A stretch of DNA of 64,000 nucleotides from assembly GCF_001618885.1 (NCBI RefSeq), contig NZ_CP015114.1, forward strand, positions 2,542,001 to 2,606,000, read 5' to 3'. The DNA is from Staphylococcus condimenti. GTDB lineage: Bacteria; Bacillota; Bacilli; Staphylococcales; Staphylococcaceae. The notes below the pieces were generated by a model, which ran no database searches, was not told where the DNA came from, and was given only the letters and a program-made list of their open reading frames with translations. Made by a program: the position numbers and the translations under genes. Shown here piece by piece: positions 44,544-53,941 of this stretch (position 1 is the stretch's first letter; every line of letters starts with the position of its first letter).

Positions 44544-46472
44544 TTATATAATTTTTTCTTGTAATTCTTCCCAACGCATCATAATTTGTTCGAGTTGTTG
44601 TTCGGTATTATTTTTTTCATCAGCTAATTCTCCAGCTTTTTCAGGGTCACTGAAAATTTCAGGTTGTGTGAGCTGTTCATTGATATCTGCAATTTTTTGT
44701 TCGCATGCTTCAATTTCTGCTTCGCAGTTTTCAATTTGTCGTTCAATTTGACGTTGCTCACGCTTTTGCGCTTTTTGATCTGAGTAAGAATTTGAAGCCG
44801 TAATTTGTGTTTTTTCTTCAGCTTGTTCTGCTTCAGCTTTAGCTTGTAAAGCAGCTTTTTCTTCAATTTTATCCAAATAGTATTGATAATCACCAGCATA
44901 AATTGTGCCGCCTGATTCATCCATATCAAAAATTTTATTAGCAAGCTGGTTAATAAAATATCTGTCATGAGAAACAAAAATTAATGTACCTTCAAAGTTT
45001 TGCAACGCTTGTTCCAACATCTCTTTAGAATCAATGTCTAAGTGGTTAGTAGGTTCATCCAAGATTAAAACATTATTGCGTTCTAGCATAAGAAGTGCCA
45101 GTTGCAAACGTGCTTTTTCTCCCCCAGATAAATCATTAATGACTTTCTTCACATCATCTTGAACGAATAGGAAACGTCCTAATACAGCACGTACGTCTTT
45201 TTCTGGCATTGTTGGATATTGATCCCAAACATAATCTAAAATTGTCTTGTTCGATTTGAATTCTGCTTGTTTTTGATCATAATAACCGACACGTAAATTA
45301 GCACCGTGAGTGATCTCTCCATTTATTTTAGGAATGCGTTCTGCAATTGTTTTAATAAAAGTAGATTTGCCAATACCATTCGGACCTATTACTGCAATAT
45401 GATCACCTTTAGAAACTTCAAGTGTAATAGGGGAAGTAACAGGTTGATCATGATATCCGATTTCTAAGTTGCGGATATGATATACATCATTTCCGGTATT
45501 GCGGTCGAAATCAAATTGAATGTTTGCACTTCTTGCGTCTAACATCGGTTTATCGATACGTTCGATTTTTTCTAATACTTTTCGACGACTTTTTGCCATA
45601 CCGCTTGTTGAGGCACGTGTGATATTTTTTTCAACAAAAGTTTCAAGACGCTTTATCTCAGCTTGTTGACGTTCGTATTCTTGCATGCGTTTCTCATAAT
45701 ATTGGTCGCGTTGAGTAATAAATTTACTGTAGTTGCCGACATAATGCTGAACAGCTCCTAAAGCGACATCATAAATCTGATTTACTGTTTTATCTAGGAA
45801 GAAGCGATCGTGACTGATAATCACAATAGCGCCTTTAAAATAATTCAAGTAATCTTCTAACCATTGTGTTGTTTCCATATCTAAGTGGTTGGTCGGTTCA
45901 TCGAGTAATAATAAGTCAGGTTCGCTTAATAACATTTGAGCAAGAGATAAACGTGTTTTTTGACCGCCACTGAAATCATTAACGGGACGATGAAAATCCT
46001 CTTCTGAAAAATCCAAACCATGAAGAACTGTTTTGATTTTACTTTCATATTGATAACCTTCTAATCGTTCAAATTGATTGGAAAGCGTTTCATATTTAGA
46101 CATATGCGCTTTGAATGTTTCAGATTCATATTCTTCAGCATGTTCAGCCAACCACGCTGTTTCTGCTTGCATATCTGCTTCCATTTGCTTTAATTTCGCA
46201 AAGGGTTTTGACATTTCTTCCCATACAGTATGGTTAGTATCTAAGGTCATTTGCTGAGTCAGATAACCAACTTTTAAATTTTTGATTTTAGAAATATGGC
46301 CTTCGTCATACCCATCGACTCCGGCAATAATTTTCATTAAAGTAGATTTACCGGCACCATTTCTGCCGACGATTCCTATTTTTTCGTGGCTCTTTACTTC
46401 GAAGTGAACATCGTTAAAGATTTCTTCACCATCGAACGATTTAGAGACATCGTTAAGTTGTAATAAAATCAT
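44544..46472 (-). CDS. ydiF: ABC-F family ATPase, YdiF-like
   Basis: A 642-residue duplicated ABC ATPase with no membrane domain, of the ABC-F group that acts on the ribosome. First cassette: Walker A GRNGAGKST (about 36), signature DFSGGQKTRLSLAQ (about 165), LLLLDEPTNHLD. Linker with KRMQEYERQQAEIKRLE and second cassette: GPNGIGKST, LSGGEKARLQLALLM, LILDEPTNHLD. Long charged coiled-coil C-terminus (about 540-640). Adjacent to tsaD and rex as in B. subtilis ydiE-ydiF-rex. It is distinct from antibiotic-resistance ABC-F proteins by synteny, not by test. The start has no nearby Shine-Dalgarno; see the leader entry. Confidence 0.9.
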   Translation of the reverse strand: MILLQLNDVSKSFDGEEIFNDVHFEVKSHEKIGIVGRNGAGKSTLMKIIAGVDGYDEGHISKIKNLKVGYLTQQMTLDTNHTVWEEMSKPFAKLKQMEADMQAETAWLAEHAEEYESETFKAHMSKYETLSNQFERLEGYQYESKIKTVLHGLDFSEEDFHRPVNDFSGGQKTRLSLAQMLLSEPDLLLLDEPTNHLDMETTQWLEDYLNYFKGAIVIISHDRFFLDKTVNQIYDVALGAVQHYVGNYSKFITQRDQYYEKRMQEYERQQAEIKRLETFVEKNITRASTSGMAKSRRKVLEKIERIDKPMLDARSANIQFDFDRNTGNDVYHIRNLEIGYHDQPVTSPITLEVSKGDHIAVIGPNGIGKSTFIKTIAERIPKINGEITHGANLRVGYYDQKQAEFKSNKTILDYVWDQYPTMPEKDVRAVLGRFLFVQDDVKKVINDLSGGEKARLQLALLMLERNNVLILDEPTNHLDIDSKEMLEQALQNFEGTLIFVSHDRYFINQLANKIFDMDESGGTIYAGDYQYYLDKIEEKAALQAKAEAEQAEEKTQITASNSYSDQKAQKREQRQIERQIENCEAEIEACEQKIADINEQLTQPEIFSDPEKAGELADEKNNTEQQLEQIMMRWEELQEKII

Positions 46473-46530
46473 GTCGTATGTTTACGAGTCAGCATGTTAA
46501 ATTAAAAACTGGCTCGTAGACCTCCTTTCT
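46469..46530 (-). promoter_or_regulatory. ydiF leader: displaced Shine-Dalgarno, hairpin and 8-codon ORF
   Basis: The only strong Shine-Dalgarno (AAAGGAGG, 46528-46521) is 48 nt before the ydiF ATG (46472). Between them ACGAGCCAG (46517-46509) pairs with CTGACTCGT (46492-46484), one mismatch, loop of 16 nt. A small frame ATG 46495 to TGA 46469 (MLTRKHTT) ends on the ydiF start with an ATGA overlap. The hairpin could bring the Shine-Dalgarno near the start or the small frame could feed ribosomes in; both are inferences. Confidence 0.45.
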
Positions 46531-47068
46531 TTTCGCTCTGTATCATCACTTACCTTCCATTATAAGTGGAAATAGTAGTTCTGCCTATTAAATATCACGA
46601 ATTTCCTTTAATGAAATATAGTACTATTTTACATCAAAATCACTAATAAATATTAGCTTGTATTAAGTTTGTTACGAAATCATGTGTTCAAATTATATAT
46701 TTAAACGTATAATGGTAACTACATCACTGAAAAATAACAGAAGAATTATAACTAGAATATGCGTTATTAACGGTTAAATTGTTCATAGAAAGTTACTTTT
46801 ACAGTTATTTATTTTTAGAGGTACATAAGGTATACTTAGTTAATAAAAATGCTTTAATCCTTTAATCTAGGAAGATTAACGTAGTTACAATATATAATAA
46901 AAACTATTTGAACGTTGTAATCTCCTCAAAAAATAAGTTTAGAAAAACTAAAAGTATTTTTTCTGAACTATTCATTTTTTACAATCAACAAAGTCTATTA
47001 CAGTATTTACATGAGAGATTAGAACTTGTTCATAAATAATAGTTTTTGAAGATGTGGGGGTAAACAAA

Positions 47069-47713
47069 TTGAGTAATCAAAAAAATAATATTCCTCGTGC
47101 GACCTTAAAACGTTTGCCGCTCTATTACAGACTTGTCAATCAACTTCATGAAAAGGGAATTGATCGAGTTAATTCTAAAACTATCAGTGAAGCCTTAGAT
47201 ATCGATTCTGCTTCTATCAGAAGAGATTTTTCTTACTTTGGAGAATTAGGTAAGAAAGGTTACGGCTATAATGTTGAAAGTTTGTTGGAATTTTTTAAAA
47301 GTAAAATCAGCGAGAGCGATACGATTAAAATCGGTCTGGTCGGAGTAGGAAATTTAGGTAAAGCATTGCTTTCTTATAACTTTTCTATCCATGATGAAAT
47401 GGTTATTACTGAAGCTTTTGATATTCGCGAAGATATCGTCGGTACAAAAGTCGGCAATGTTATCGTAAATAAAATGCAAGATCTTCAATCTGTTTTGAAA
47501 AGTGCAGAGCTAGATGTAGTAATTTTAACAACACCTGGCAGTGCAGCACAAGAAGCAGCGAATCAAATCGTAGAAGGCGGAGTGAAAGGTATCTTAAATT
47601 TCACACCTACTCGAATTGATGTACCTGATGATGTTTCTGTTCATCAAATTGATTTAGGTATTGAATTGCAATCGCTTTTATTTTTTATGAACAACCTACG
47701 CAGCAGTAACTGA
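47069..47713 (+). CDS. rex: Redox-sensing transcriptional repressor Rex
   Basis: Senses NADH/NAD+ and represses fermentation genes. 214 residues from TTG 47069 (GGGGG 8 nt upstream). N-terminal winged helix ([40 protein letters not shown], to about 75) and C-terminal Rossmann domain ([17 protein letters not shown], about 90; [15 protein letters not shown]). The 590 bp upstream (46473-47068) hold the ydiF leader and AT-rich sequence in which I see no gene and no clear Rex box. Confidence 0.95.
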   Translation: MSNQKNNIPRATLKRLPLYYRLVNQLHEKGIDRVNSKTISEALDIDSASIRRDFSYFGELGKKGYGYNVESLLEFFKSKISESDTIKIGLVGVGNLGKALLSYNFSIHDEMVITEAFDIREDIVGTKVGNVIVNKMQDLQSVLKSAELDVVILTTPGSAAQEAANQIVEGGVKGILNFTPTRIDVPDDVSVHQIDLGIELQSLLFFMNNLRSSN

Positions 47714-47717
47714 AAAA

Positions 47718-47753
47718 AGACGTTCCAAAATTTAATTTGGAGCGTCTTTTTGA
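47718..47753. terminator. Bidirectional terminator between rex and tusA-like gene
   Basis: Stem AAGACGTTCCAAA / TTTGGAGCGTCTT with TTTT on the plus side and an A-run before it that serves the minus side. Confidence 0.88.
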
Positions 47754-47760
47754 TGTTAAT

Positions 47761-47985
47761 TTAAGCTTTTTGAACTGTAATTGTCCAAGATGCATCACCA
47801 ATTTGTTCATAATTAGTAACTGGATAATTATTTTCAGCCGCCCAGTTTGGGATAGCTTCTGTTGCTTGCGTGCAGTCAAAATCGATTTTCAATTCATCAC
47901 CGACATCTAGAGTCTGCATTTTTTTCTGTGCTTCAATTAATGGGAAGGGACAAACCATTCCTACGGTTCCTAATTCATGTAACAT
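47761..47985 (-). CDS. TusA/SirA-like sulfur carrier protein
   Basis: A 74-residue two-layer sandwich protein with the CPxP motif: GMVCPFPLIEAQKKM (Cys at about residue 12). TusA-type proteins carry persulfide sulfur on that cysteine. It follows a YeeE/YedE membrane protein on the same strand by 26 bp; this pair is common and suggests uptake of thiosulfate or a similar sulfur compound and its transfer to the carrier. Cargo cannot be told from sequence. Confidence 0.85.
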   Translation of the reverse strand: MLHELGTVGMVCPFPLIEAQKKMQTLDVGDELKIDFDCTQATEAIPNWAAENNYPVTNYEQIGDASWTITVQKA

Positions 47986-48011
47986 GTAAACACTCCTTAA
48001 GTGATTTGAAT

Positions 48012-49097
48012 TTAAGATTGTGCAGCTGGACGTGCTGCGTTTTGTTTAGTCGATTTTTGCATAGCTTTCATAGGCTTTACAAATAAGAAGTAACTCATAA
48101 ACCATGTACCCAAAATCATAGCTGCTAAAGCAATCCAACCTTGCCATGAAAGAGCAGCTGTTGCTACTAAGCCATTTCCAATTGAGCATCCGCCGGCTAC
48201 TGAAGCGCCAAATCCCATAAAGGCACCGCCAATTACACTATTGCGAAGTGTTTTTTTATCAGGAAGTCTGCAAGCAAACTCTCTTGAACCTTTCGCAGCA
48301 ATGTAAGATCCGATAAAGATACCTAGAACTAAGAATACACCCCAATCTAAAAATGAAGTTTTACCAGACAGTATGAACTGTACTAAGTTTGAAGAAGGTG
48401 TTGTAATCCCAAGTCCACCTTCTCGACCTGTAGAATAACTCATAGGCCAAGCAATTAAAGCAATTAAACCAACAGCAATCGCTGCAATAAAAGGATGGAA
48501 TTTTTTCTCGAAGAAGAAATGACGTATACCTGTATAGCGTTGTTTCAATTTAGGTACTGCAATTTTAGGTTTTGGTTTGCGTAGTGTTCTGACAACAAAA
48601 TAGCCTGTAACTGCGACAAGACCAATAACAAAAATCCATGCAGGAATTCCTGTACTCGCAGACATATCTGCATTAACATTAGTTTTTGAATTTAACTTTT
48701 CCATCACAGGTTTAAGCAAACCTGCTTTTGTAATAGCTGAGAAGATGGCGTAAGAGATTAGAGCAAGCCAACTTCCTATTAGTCCTTCTCCAGCTCTGTA
48801 GTAAGTACCAGTAGCACAACCGCCTGCAAGTACAATACCTACACCAAAAATAAATGAGCCAATTATTGTACCTACAATAGGGAAGGTGCCGTTATCTAAT
48901 GGCTTGCCGATAATAGCTGTAAATGCTAATAATCCGACAGCTTGTACAGAAATAGCGATTAATAAAGCATAAAACATTTTGTTATTTTTTTGGACATACA
49001 TGTCTCGAAATCCGCCAGCTAAGCAAAAACGAGTGCGCTGCATTACAAATCCAAGCAAGCCGCCAACAATGAGGCCGCTTATAATCATCCAGATCAT
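48012..49097 (-). CDS. YeeE/YedE family membrane transporter (sulfur transport)
   Basis: A 361-residue integral membrane protein with about nine to ten helices. Two symmetric halves carry the family's Cys-containing motifs QRTRFCLAGGFRD (about 22), LAGGCATGTYYRAGEG (about 95) and SVAGGCSIGNGLVATA (about 310), as in thiosulfate transporter TsuA. Located upstream of a TusA-like gene. CstR-type operators were not recognised before it. Confidence 0.85.
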   Translation of the reverse strand: MIWMIISGLIVGGLLGFVMQRTRFCLAGGFRDMYVQKNNKMFYALLIAISVQAVGLLAFTAIIGKPLDNGTFPIVGTIIGSFIFGVGIVLAGGCATGTYYRAGEGLIGSWLALISYAIFSAITKAGLLKPVMEKLNSKTNVNADMSASTGIPAWIFVIGLVAVTGYFVVRTLRKPKPKIAVPKLKQRYTGIRHFFFEKKFHPFIAAIAVGLIALIAWPMSYSTGREGGLGITTPSSNLVQFILSGKTSFLDWGVFLVLGIFIGSYIAAKGSREFACRLPDKKTLRNSVIGGAFMGFGASVAGGCSIGNGLVATAALSWQGWIALAAMILGTWFMSYFLFVKPMKAMQKSTKQNAARPAAQS

Positions 49098-49306
49098 TAA
49101 AACCCCTCTTTTCCGATAATGTTAGTATGTTTTATAATAATAAAGAATGATATCAAATGCAAGAGGAGTTTTTTTCTGTTTTAAACTTAAATTCATTTTT
49201 GCGTATATATAAATTGTTTAAGCTCCAAAAATGAGATATATGGAAACAATGAAATATGATAAAATATTGATAATGACAATAAATGATAGAAATAGGGGGT
49301 ACCTTC

Positions 49307-50776
49307 ATGCAACCATGGACAAATGAAGCATCGTTTCAGCGCGTTGAAAATACTTCTGCTGAAACTTTGTCAGAAATGAAACAACGAGTCAGTCAATCTT
49401 TATATACACAAACTTTTCATCTACAACCTCCATTTGGAGCAGCTGGAAAACCAAATGGTATGATTTTCTATAAAGGAAAGTATTATATTTCTCATGAATG
49501 GTATCCTTTTTATTCAAATCAGGGACTAAGCTACGGTTACCAATATGAATCTACAGATTTGGTACATTTCAACGCAGATGGCAGTGTACTCAAACCAGAT
49601 TCCCAATATGATAATTACGGTATTAAAGGCGGAAGCACTTTTGTATATCAAAACAATTTACATTTTCTTTATACAGGTTTTGGACTGAGTCATGAAAAGC
49701 TATTGTTGCCTTATCAATTATTAGCTTTTATCAACAATCATCATCAAGCGAATAAATCGCCTAAACCTGTTGTTGAAAATCCGCCAGAAGGCTTTTTGCC
49801 AAGTTTGCAAGATCCAAGTGTTTTTGAAAAGAATAACCAATTTTATGCGTTGTTTGGCGGACAAACTGAAGATTTTCAAGGTAGGATTTTAGTATATCAT
49901 GCAGAAAACCCTTTGAACTGGCAGTTTTTAAACCCTATCAAAACACAGCTGACAGATTTTGGAAATGCATGGACGTCACCTGATTATTTTACCTTAAATG
50001 GGTACGATATTTTAATGTTTACTGCTCATCATGAGGATGAAACGACACAATCAGGTTTTTTAATTGGTCATCTAGATTTTAATGATTTCCTTATGAATCA
50101 CGGAGACTTTAAATTGTTAGATGAAGGTTTCGGTTTTACTTCACCGCAAACTTTTGTAGATGAATCAGGTAATACTGTATTAATTGGATTACTTGCAGCA
50201 CAAGGTAATATAGAAACACTCAATCAAGCTGATTCAGCACCATGTTTATCGCTTCCTAGAACATTGTCTATAGAGGAGGGTAAACTATATCAGCGTCCGC
50301 ATCATGCTTATAAATCATTAAGATATAATGAAGAAACGGCATTGGGTTATGCTAATAAGTTTATGAAACAACTGCATCCTTATGAAGGAGAACAGTTTGA
50401 AATGTGCATTGATATCTTAGAAAATGAAGCGACTGAAATATATTTTGAACTGCGTACATCAAAAAATAATGCGACACTTATTACTTATAATACGCATTCT
50501 AGATTAGTAACATTAGATTGCAGTGAAAGTGGTGCTTTACCTCAAGGCGATTTTGGCACTAAGTGTTCCGTACAACTTGCTAAGCCGCTTGAGCAGCTTC
50601 GTATATTTGTAGATTCATCAAGTATAGAAATTTTTTGTAATAACGGTGAACGCGTGATGTCTTCAAGAATTTTCCCTTCAAAAAATAGTAAAGGTATTCG
50701 CGCAGCAACCGAATCTGGACAAGTTTATTTGAAGTTTACAAAATATAATTTGAAATCAATTTTTGGATTAGAGTAA
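49307..50776 (+). CDS. scrB: Sucrose-6-phosphate hydrolase
   Basis: Glycoside hydrolase family 32 enzyme that cleaves sucrose-6-phosphate delivered by a PTS transporter. 489 residues from ATG 49307 (GGGGT 6 nt upstream). Catalytic nucleophile Asp region HLQPPFGAAGKPNGMIFYKGKYY (near 40, replacing the usual WMNDPNG with a variant KPNGM), the RDP-like motif LQDPSVFEKNNQFYALFGG (about 170) and the acid-base region FTSPQTF (about 285). C-terminal beta-sandwich (about 360-489) with SSIEIFCNNGERVMSSRIFP. No regulator scrR or fructokinase is next to it here. Confidence 0.88.
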   Translation: MQPWTNEASFQRVENTSAETLSEMKQRVSQSLYTQTFHLQPPFGAAGKPNGMIFYKGKYYISHEWYPFYSNQGLSYGYQYESTDLVHFNADGSVLKPDSQYDNYGIKGGSTFVYQNNLHFLYTGFGLSHEKLLLPYQLLAFINNHHQANKSPKPVVENPPEGFLPSLQDPSVFEKNNQFYALFGGQTEDFQGRILVYHAENPLNWQFLNPIKTQLTDFGNAWTSPDYFTLNGYDILMFTAHHEDETTQSGFLIGHLDFNDFLMNHGDFKLLDEGFGFTSPQTFVDESGNTVLIGLLAAQGNIETLNQADSAPCLSLPRTLSIEEGKLYQRPHHAYKSLRYNEETALGYANKFMKQLHPYEGEQFEMCIDILENEATEIYFELRTSKNNATLITYNTHSRLVTLDCSESGALPQGDFGTKCSVQLAKPLEQLRIFVDSSSIEIFCNNGERVMSSRIFPSKNSKGIRAATESGQVYLKFTKYNLKSIFGLE

Positions 50777-50781
50777 TAGTA

Positions 50782-50867
50782 AAATGCCTACTAAGCGTAG
50801 AATTAATGTAGCGAACCCCAAAAGTTCAACTTTTTGGGTGCAGTACATAAACTTAGTAGGCATTTTA
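50782..50867. terminator. Bidirectional terminator between scrB and agrA
   Basis: Outer stem AAAATGCCTACTAAG / CTTAGTAGGCATTTT enclosing a smaller hairpin CCCAAAAGTT / ACTTTTTGGG. It serves the convergent scrB and agr P2 transcripts. Confidence 0.88.
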
Positions 50868-50869
50868 AT

Positions 50870-51586
50870 TTATATTTTTTTAAGGTTACGAACAGAGACA
50901 TAGCAATGTTCACCATTTTTGAAGTGAATTTCCCGTTCTTTTGAAATCACTTCTTCGATATTGTTGCGGTTGATTACGAAACTGTTGTGACAGCGAAAGA
51001 AGCGGTCATCAATGTTACTGAGTTCTTTCAAGCTCCCATAAAATTCAATTTGGCGATTGTCTAAATGTGCAATTAATCTGTGAGATTTTGAAGATGATTC
51101 GAAAAACATGACGTCATCGTAATTGACATATACAGAATTACTGCCGCGTTTTAATTCGATTGTTTCAACATTGCTTTCTTTAGATAATAGTTGTAAACGG
51201 GTAAGCGCTGTTTCAATACAATCGATAATACGTGATTTCATTTCTCCTGGATCATCTTTAAAAATAAAGTCCATCGCAGCTACTTTATAAACAAAAGTTA
51301 AATAAGTCAATTCACTATGACTTGTCACAAAAACAATATTTCCAACCGTATCGAATTTACGTAATTCGCTTCCGAGTTTAATCCCATTAATATCTGCGTC
51401 AAGTTGAATATCCAAAAAGTAACAACAGATGTCATTTGTATTTTTAGCATATTCAAGAACTTCATATGGATCATTAGTTGAGAGTGCAATTTCTAATGGC
51501 TTTTCTTTAATCATAATGTAGTTATTAATAATTTCCTCAATATGTGCGCGTTGTTGCTGATCATCTTCACAAATAATAATTTTCAT
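50870..51586 (-). CDS. agrA: Accessory gene regulator AgrA
   Basis: Response regulator of quorum sensing, 238 residues. Receiver domain with acidic pocket CEDDQQQR (7-9), phosphorylation Asp in YFLDIQLD (about 59) and a C-terminal LytTR DNA-binding domain (from about 140: VETIELKRGSNSVYVNYDDVMFFE, CHNSFVINRNN, YVSVRNLKKI). It binds P2 and P3 (see sites). Last gene of the P2 operon agrB-agrD-agrC-agrA, 4 bp after agrC. Confidence 0.97.
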   Translation of the reverse strand: MKIIICEDDQQQRAHIEEIINNYIMIKEKPLEIALSTNDPYEVLEYAKNTNDICCYFLDIQLDADINGIKLGSELRKFDTVGNIVFVTSHSELTYLTFVYKVAAMDFIFKDDPGEMKSRIIDCIETALTRLQLLSKESNVETIELKRGSNSVYVNYDDVMFFESSSKSHRLIAHLDNRQIEFYGSLKELSNIDDRFFRCHNSFVINRNNIEEVISKEREIHFKNGEHCYVSVRNLKKI

Positions 51587-51590
51587 AGCC

Positions 51591-52886
51591 TCACTCCTTA
51601 CGATTGGTATTGATTATCTCTAATTTTTGAATAAAGTAGTGGTTTTCAATCACAGTATCAAGCAATACATTATCTTTACTTTCAGACATTTCTTTTAATG
51701 TCGAAAGTCCTAATCCTCTGTTAGTACCTTTAGTTGAGAAACTTTCTTGGAAAAGTTCATGTACTTTCGGTATATCTTTAGCGCACTTATTCATAATAAT
51801 AATAACAACAGAATTTTCTTCTTTCATAAATCCAATTTGGATAAGAGGATCCTCAATTTCTAAAGAAGCTTCAATTGCATTATCTAATATAATGCCTACC
51901 ATTCTAGATAAATCAATCATATTAATAGAAATATGATCTATTTCATCAGGCACTTCTACGCTTACACGAATCTTGTTTTCTTGAGCTTGAATAATCTTAG
52001 TTGTTAACAAGCCTTTAAGTTCACGTATTTTCAGATGCTCTATACCATTTATTTTAAATGAATTGGTTTGAATACTGTCTTTTAGAGGAACAATATTGTT
52101 ATCAAAATAAGACTTTAAACCAGGCATATCATCGTCACGAATATACTCAGACATAGATAATAGAATGTTAATATAGTCATGTCTGAATTTACGCATATCA
52201 TTATTAATTTTTTCTATACGTACTGTGTATTTATAATAATGGTCAATTTCCTGCATTTGACGTTTATAGCGCATTTCTCGGAGTACAGTGAAAGAAATAA
52301 CGATAATAAGTATAATCACTGCAAGAATAAATGAAACATAAACGATGATGATAAACTTGAAAGTTTGAGTGTCATCTATGCTTGAAGGCATAAAGAAATA
52401 AAGTAATATAAATGTTCCTGCTAAGAAAACGGAAACTAGCATTATATATAACTTGTTTGCCGATAGATATGATTTTTTTAATTTTTGTACTAGTAGTCTT
52501 ACTAAGTAAGCAAGTAAAATCGACACTATTGTAAATAAAAAAATGTATAAAGAGAATGTCAAAACACTTTGAAATGTACTTGTGTTTAACAATATAAAAG
52601 AAGACATGGCAGAAAGGTTGCCTATGTATAGTATCAGCACGCTTCCCACCATTGTCAGTAATGCATATAGTTTAACTTTTCGATATAAATAAACTGTTGT
52701 TAATCCTATCACAATAAACAAAGCATATTTATCTATGATAAGAAATGAAAGACTTCCACATATATTTATTAATAAAATCCAAAGTAACTCTTTAAAAGAG
52801 TACTTTAAGTTCAAAATAATTTTAGCGATAAAAAACAATAACATACCTTGATAGGTAGCGATAAATACACCATTTATTAATTCCAT
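51591..52886 (-). CDS. agrC: Accessory gene regulator sensor kinase AgrC
   Basis: Membrane histidine kinase for the autoinducing peptide, about 431 residues. Six to seven hydrophobic helices in the first 210 residues form the peptide sensor; the kinase part has the phosphorylated His in MRKFRHDYINILLSMSEY (about 240) and ATP-binding MVGIILDNAIEASLE (about 335) and NRGLGLSTLKEM (about 395), HPK10 type. Start ATG 52886; a GTG at 52898 is also possible because neither has a strong Shine-Dalgarno. It lies 38 bp after agrD. Confidence 0.95.
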   Translation of the reverse strand: MELINGVFIATYQGMLLFFIAKIILNLKYSFKELLWILLINICGSLSFLIIDKYALFIVIGLTTVYLYRKVKLYALLTMVGSVLILYIGNLSAMSSFILLNTSTFQSVLTFSLYIFLFTIVSILLAYLVRLLVQKLKKSYLSANKLYIMLVSVFLAGTFILLYFFMPSSIDDTQTFKFIIIVYVSFILAVIILIIVISFTVLREMRYKRQMQEIDHYYKYTVRIEKINNDMRKFRHDYINILLSMSEYIRDDDMPGLKSYFDNNIVPLKDSIQTNSFKINGIEHLKIRELKGLLTTKIIQAQENKIRVSVEVPDEIDHISINMIDLSRMVGIILDNAIEASLEIEDPLIQIGFMKEENSVVIIIMNKCAKDIPKVHELFQESFSTKGTNRGLGLSTLKEMSESKDNVLLDTVIENHYFIQKLEIINTNRKE

Positions 52887-52923
52887 GTTTCTACACACTT
52901 TCTATAAAATTAGAAATTATGAA

Positions 52924-53073
52924 TTATTTATTTTCTTCTAAAAGTTCTTTTGGAACTTCCGGTTCATCAAAGTAGCCAGCACAAGGGTTATATTTAGCAA
53001 TGTTACCGAGTTGTTCAAAGATAAAAGCGAAAAATTTAAAAATTCCATTTAAAATGTCCATATTAAAATTCAT
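52924..53073 (-). CDS. agrD: Autoinducing peptide precursor AgrD
   Basis: A 49-residue precursor too short for routine ORF calling. It begins MNFNMDILNGIFKFFAFIF, an amphipathic membrane-binding leader, then the peptide core IAKYNPCAGYF, then the acidic recognition tail DEPEVPKELLEEN. Cysteine followed by four residues (CAGYF) predicts a five-membered thiolactone ring; the exported peptide is probably YNPCAGYF or KYNPCAGYF. Start at 53073 overlaps the agrB stop (ATGA). A second ATG at 53061 is in frame. It resembles S. simulans-type peptides (KYNPC-) rather than S. aureus. Confidence 0.96.
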   Translation of the reverse strand: MNFNMDILNGIFKFFAFIFEQLGNIAKYNPCAGYFDEPEVPKELLEENK

Positions 53074-53645
53074 CCTTCTTTCGTTTGTTTTGGAAAAAAT
53101 ATAGGCAATTGCGCAGCACCGATTAAAACGATGCCTAATTGTACTAACTCATTAAAAGGTTGTTTTATAAAAACTGAAATAATGAGTAAAATACCTGCTA
53201 CAATAATAGCCGTAATTTTTTTCTTTTTTCTCATATGATTTGGTATAGGCTGTTTACGTGTAATGGCAGGGGAGTATAAACATATTAAAATAAATGCAAC
53301 CGCTGCCAAAACAATCATAAAAATTTGTGGTATATCAATAGTAATTAATATCCACGGCAAAATCACAAATAAGATAATACTTTCTATATAACATGCAAAA
53401 GTAGATTTTGCATGCGCGCCATGCGCGTAGTGTCTAATAGCGAAATAGCTTAAATGAACAGTTAAAGTGTATAAGAAAACATGGAATAGAAGAGCAAGTC
53501 CATAAACAACAATTGTTTTAAACAAATTATTGAAGAAAACTTCTAGACCCAACTTGATTTTTAAATAAGCAATTCGATCCAGGTTGTTTCTTTTTTGTAA
53601 GGCTTGTGCCCAAGCATCAATTTTTCTCTCTAAAGCCTTTTGCAT
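53070..53645 (-). CDS. agrB: AgrD-processing membrane endopeptidase AgrB
   Basis: Membrane cysteine protease that cuts AgrD and forms the thiolactone. 191 residues from ATG 53645, with AAGGAG 9 nt upstream; a longer in-frame start at 53690 is not supported. Catalytic His78 and Cys85 lie in HGAHAKSTFAC, the same spacing as His77/Cys84 of S. aureus AgrB. Four to six membrane helices are visible. First gene of the P2 operon. Confidence 0.95.
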   Translation of the reverse strand: MQKALERKIDAWAQALQKRNNLDRIAYLKIKLGLEVFFNNLFKTIVVYGLALLFHVFLYTLTVHLSYFAIRHYAHGAHAKSTFACYIESIILFVILPWILITIDIPQIFMIVLAAVAFILICLYSPAITRKQPIPNHMRKKKKITAIIVAGILLIISVFIKQPFNELVQLGIVLIGAAQLPIFFPKQTKEG

Positions 53646-53703
53646 AGCCTCACTCTCCTTGATTACATTATACAATCTAAACGCATGCAATATTCATTTA
53701 TTG

Positions 53704-53733
53704 CCCAACTGTTCATTTATAATTCCTAACTGT
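53704..53733 (-). promoter_or_regulatory. AgrA-binding direct repeats at P2
   Basis: On the minus strand ACAGTTAGG (53733-53725), 12-bp spacer, ACAGTTGGG (53712-53704). This fits the AgrA repeat ACAGTTAAG-N12-ACAGTTNAG closely, oriented toward agrB. Confidence 0.9.
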
Positions 53734-53774
53734 TTCATACTTGCTAATATTGATATTTTAACATAATTTCATAT

Positions 53775-53804
53775 ACAGTTTTGTAGAAAAAACAATTGTT
53801 TAGG
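53775..53804 (+). promoter_or_regulatory. AgrA-binding site at P3
   Basis: ACAGTTTTG (53775-53783), 12-bp spacer, TTGTTTAGG (53796-53804). The first repeat is good, the second weaker (matching TTAGG), so P3 should need more active AgrA than P2. RNAIII starts about 40 bp downstream. Confidence 0.7.
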
Positions 53805-53941
53805 GAATTTTTAACAAAAGATTTAAAAGAGGTGTTTTAATAAAGATGTATCACAGAGATGTGATAAAAATTAAGCAAGATTTTTTACTTACAGACATAT
53901 TTAATTATGTCTTAACCTCAAGATCGAGAGGAGGCGTCGAG

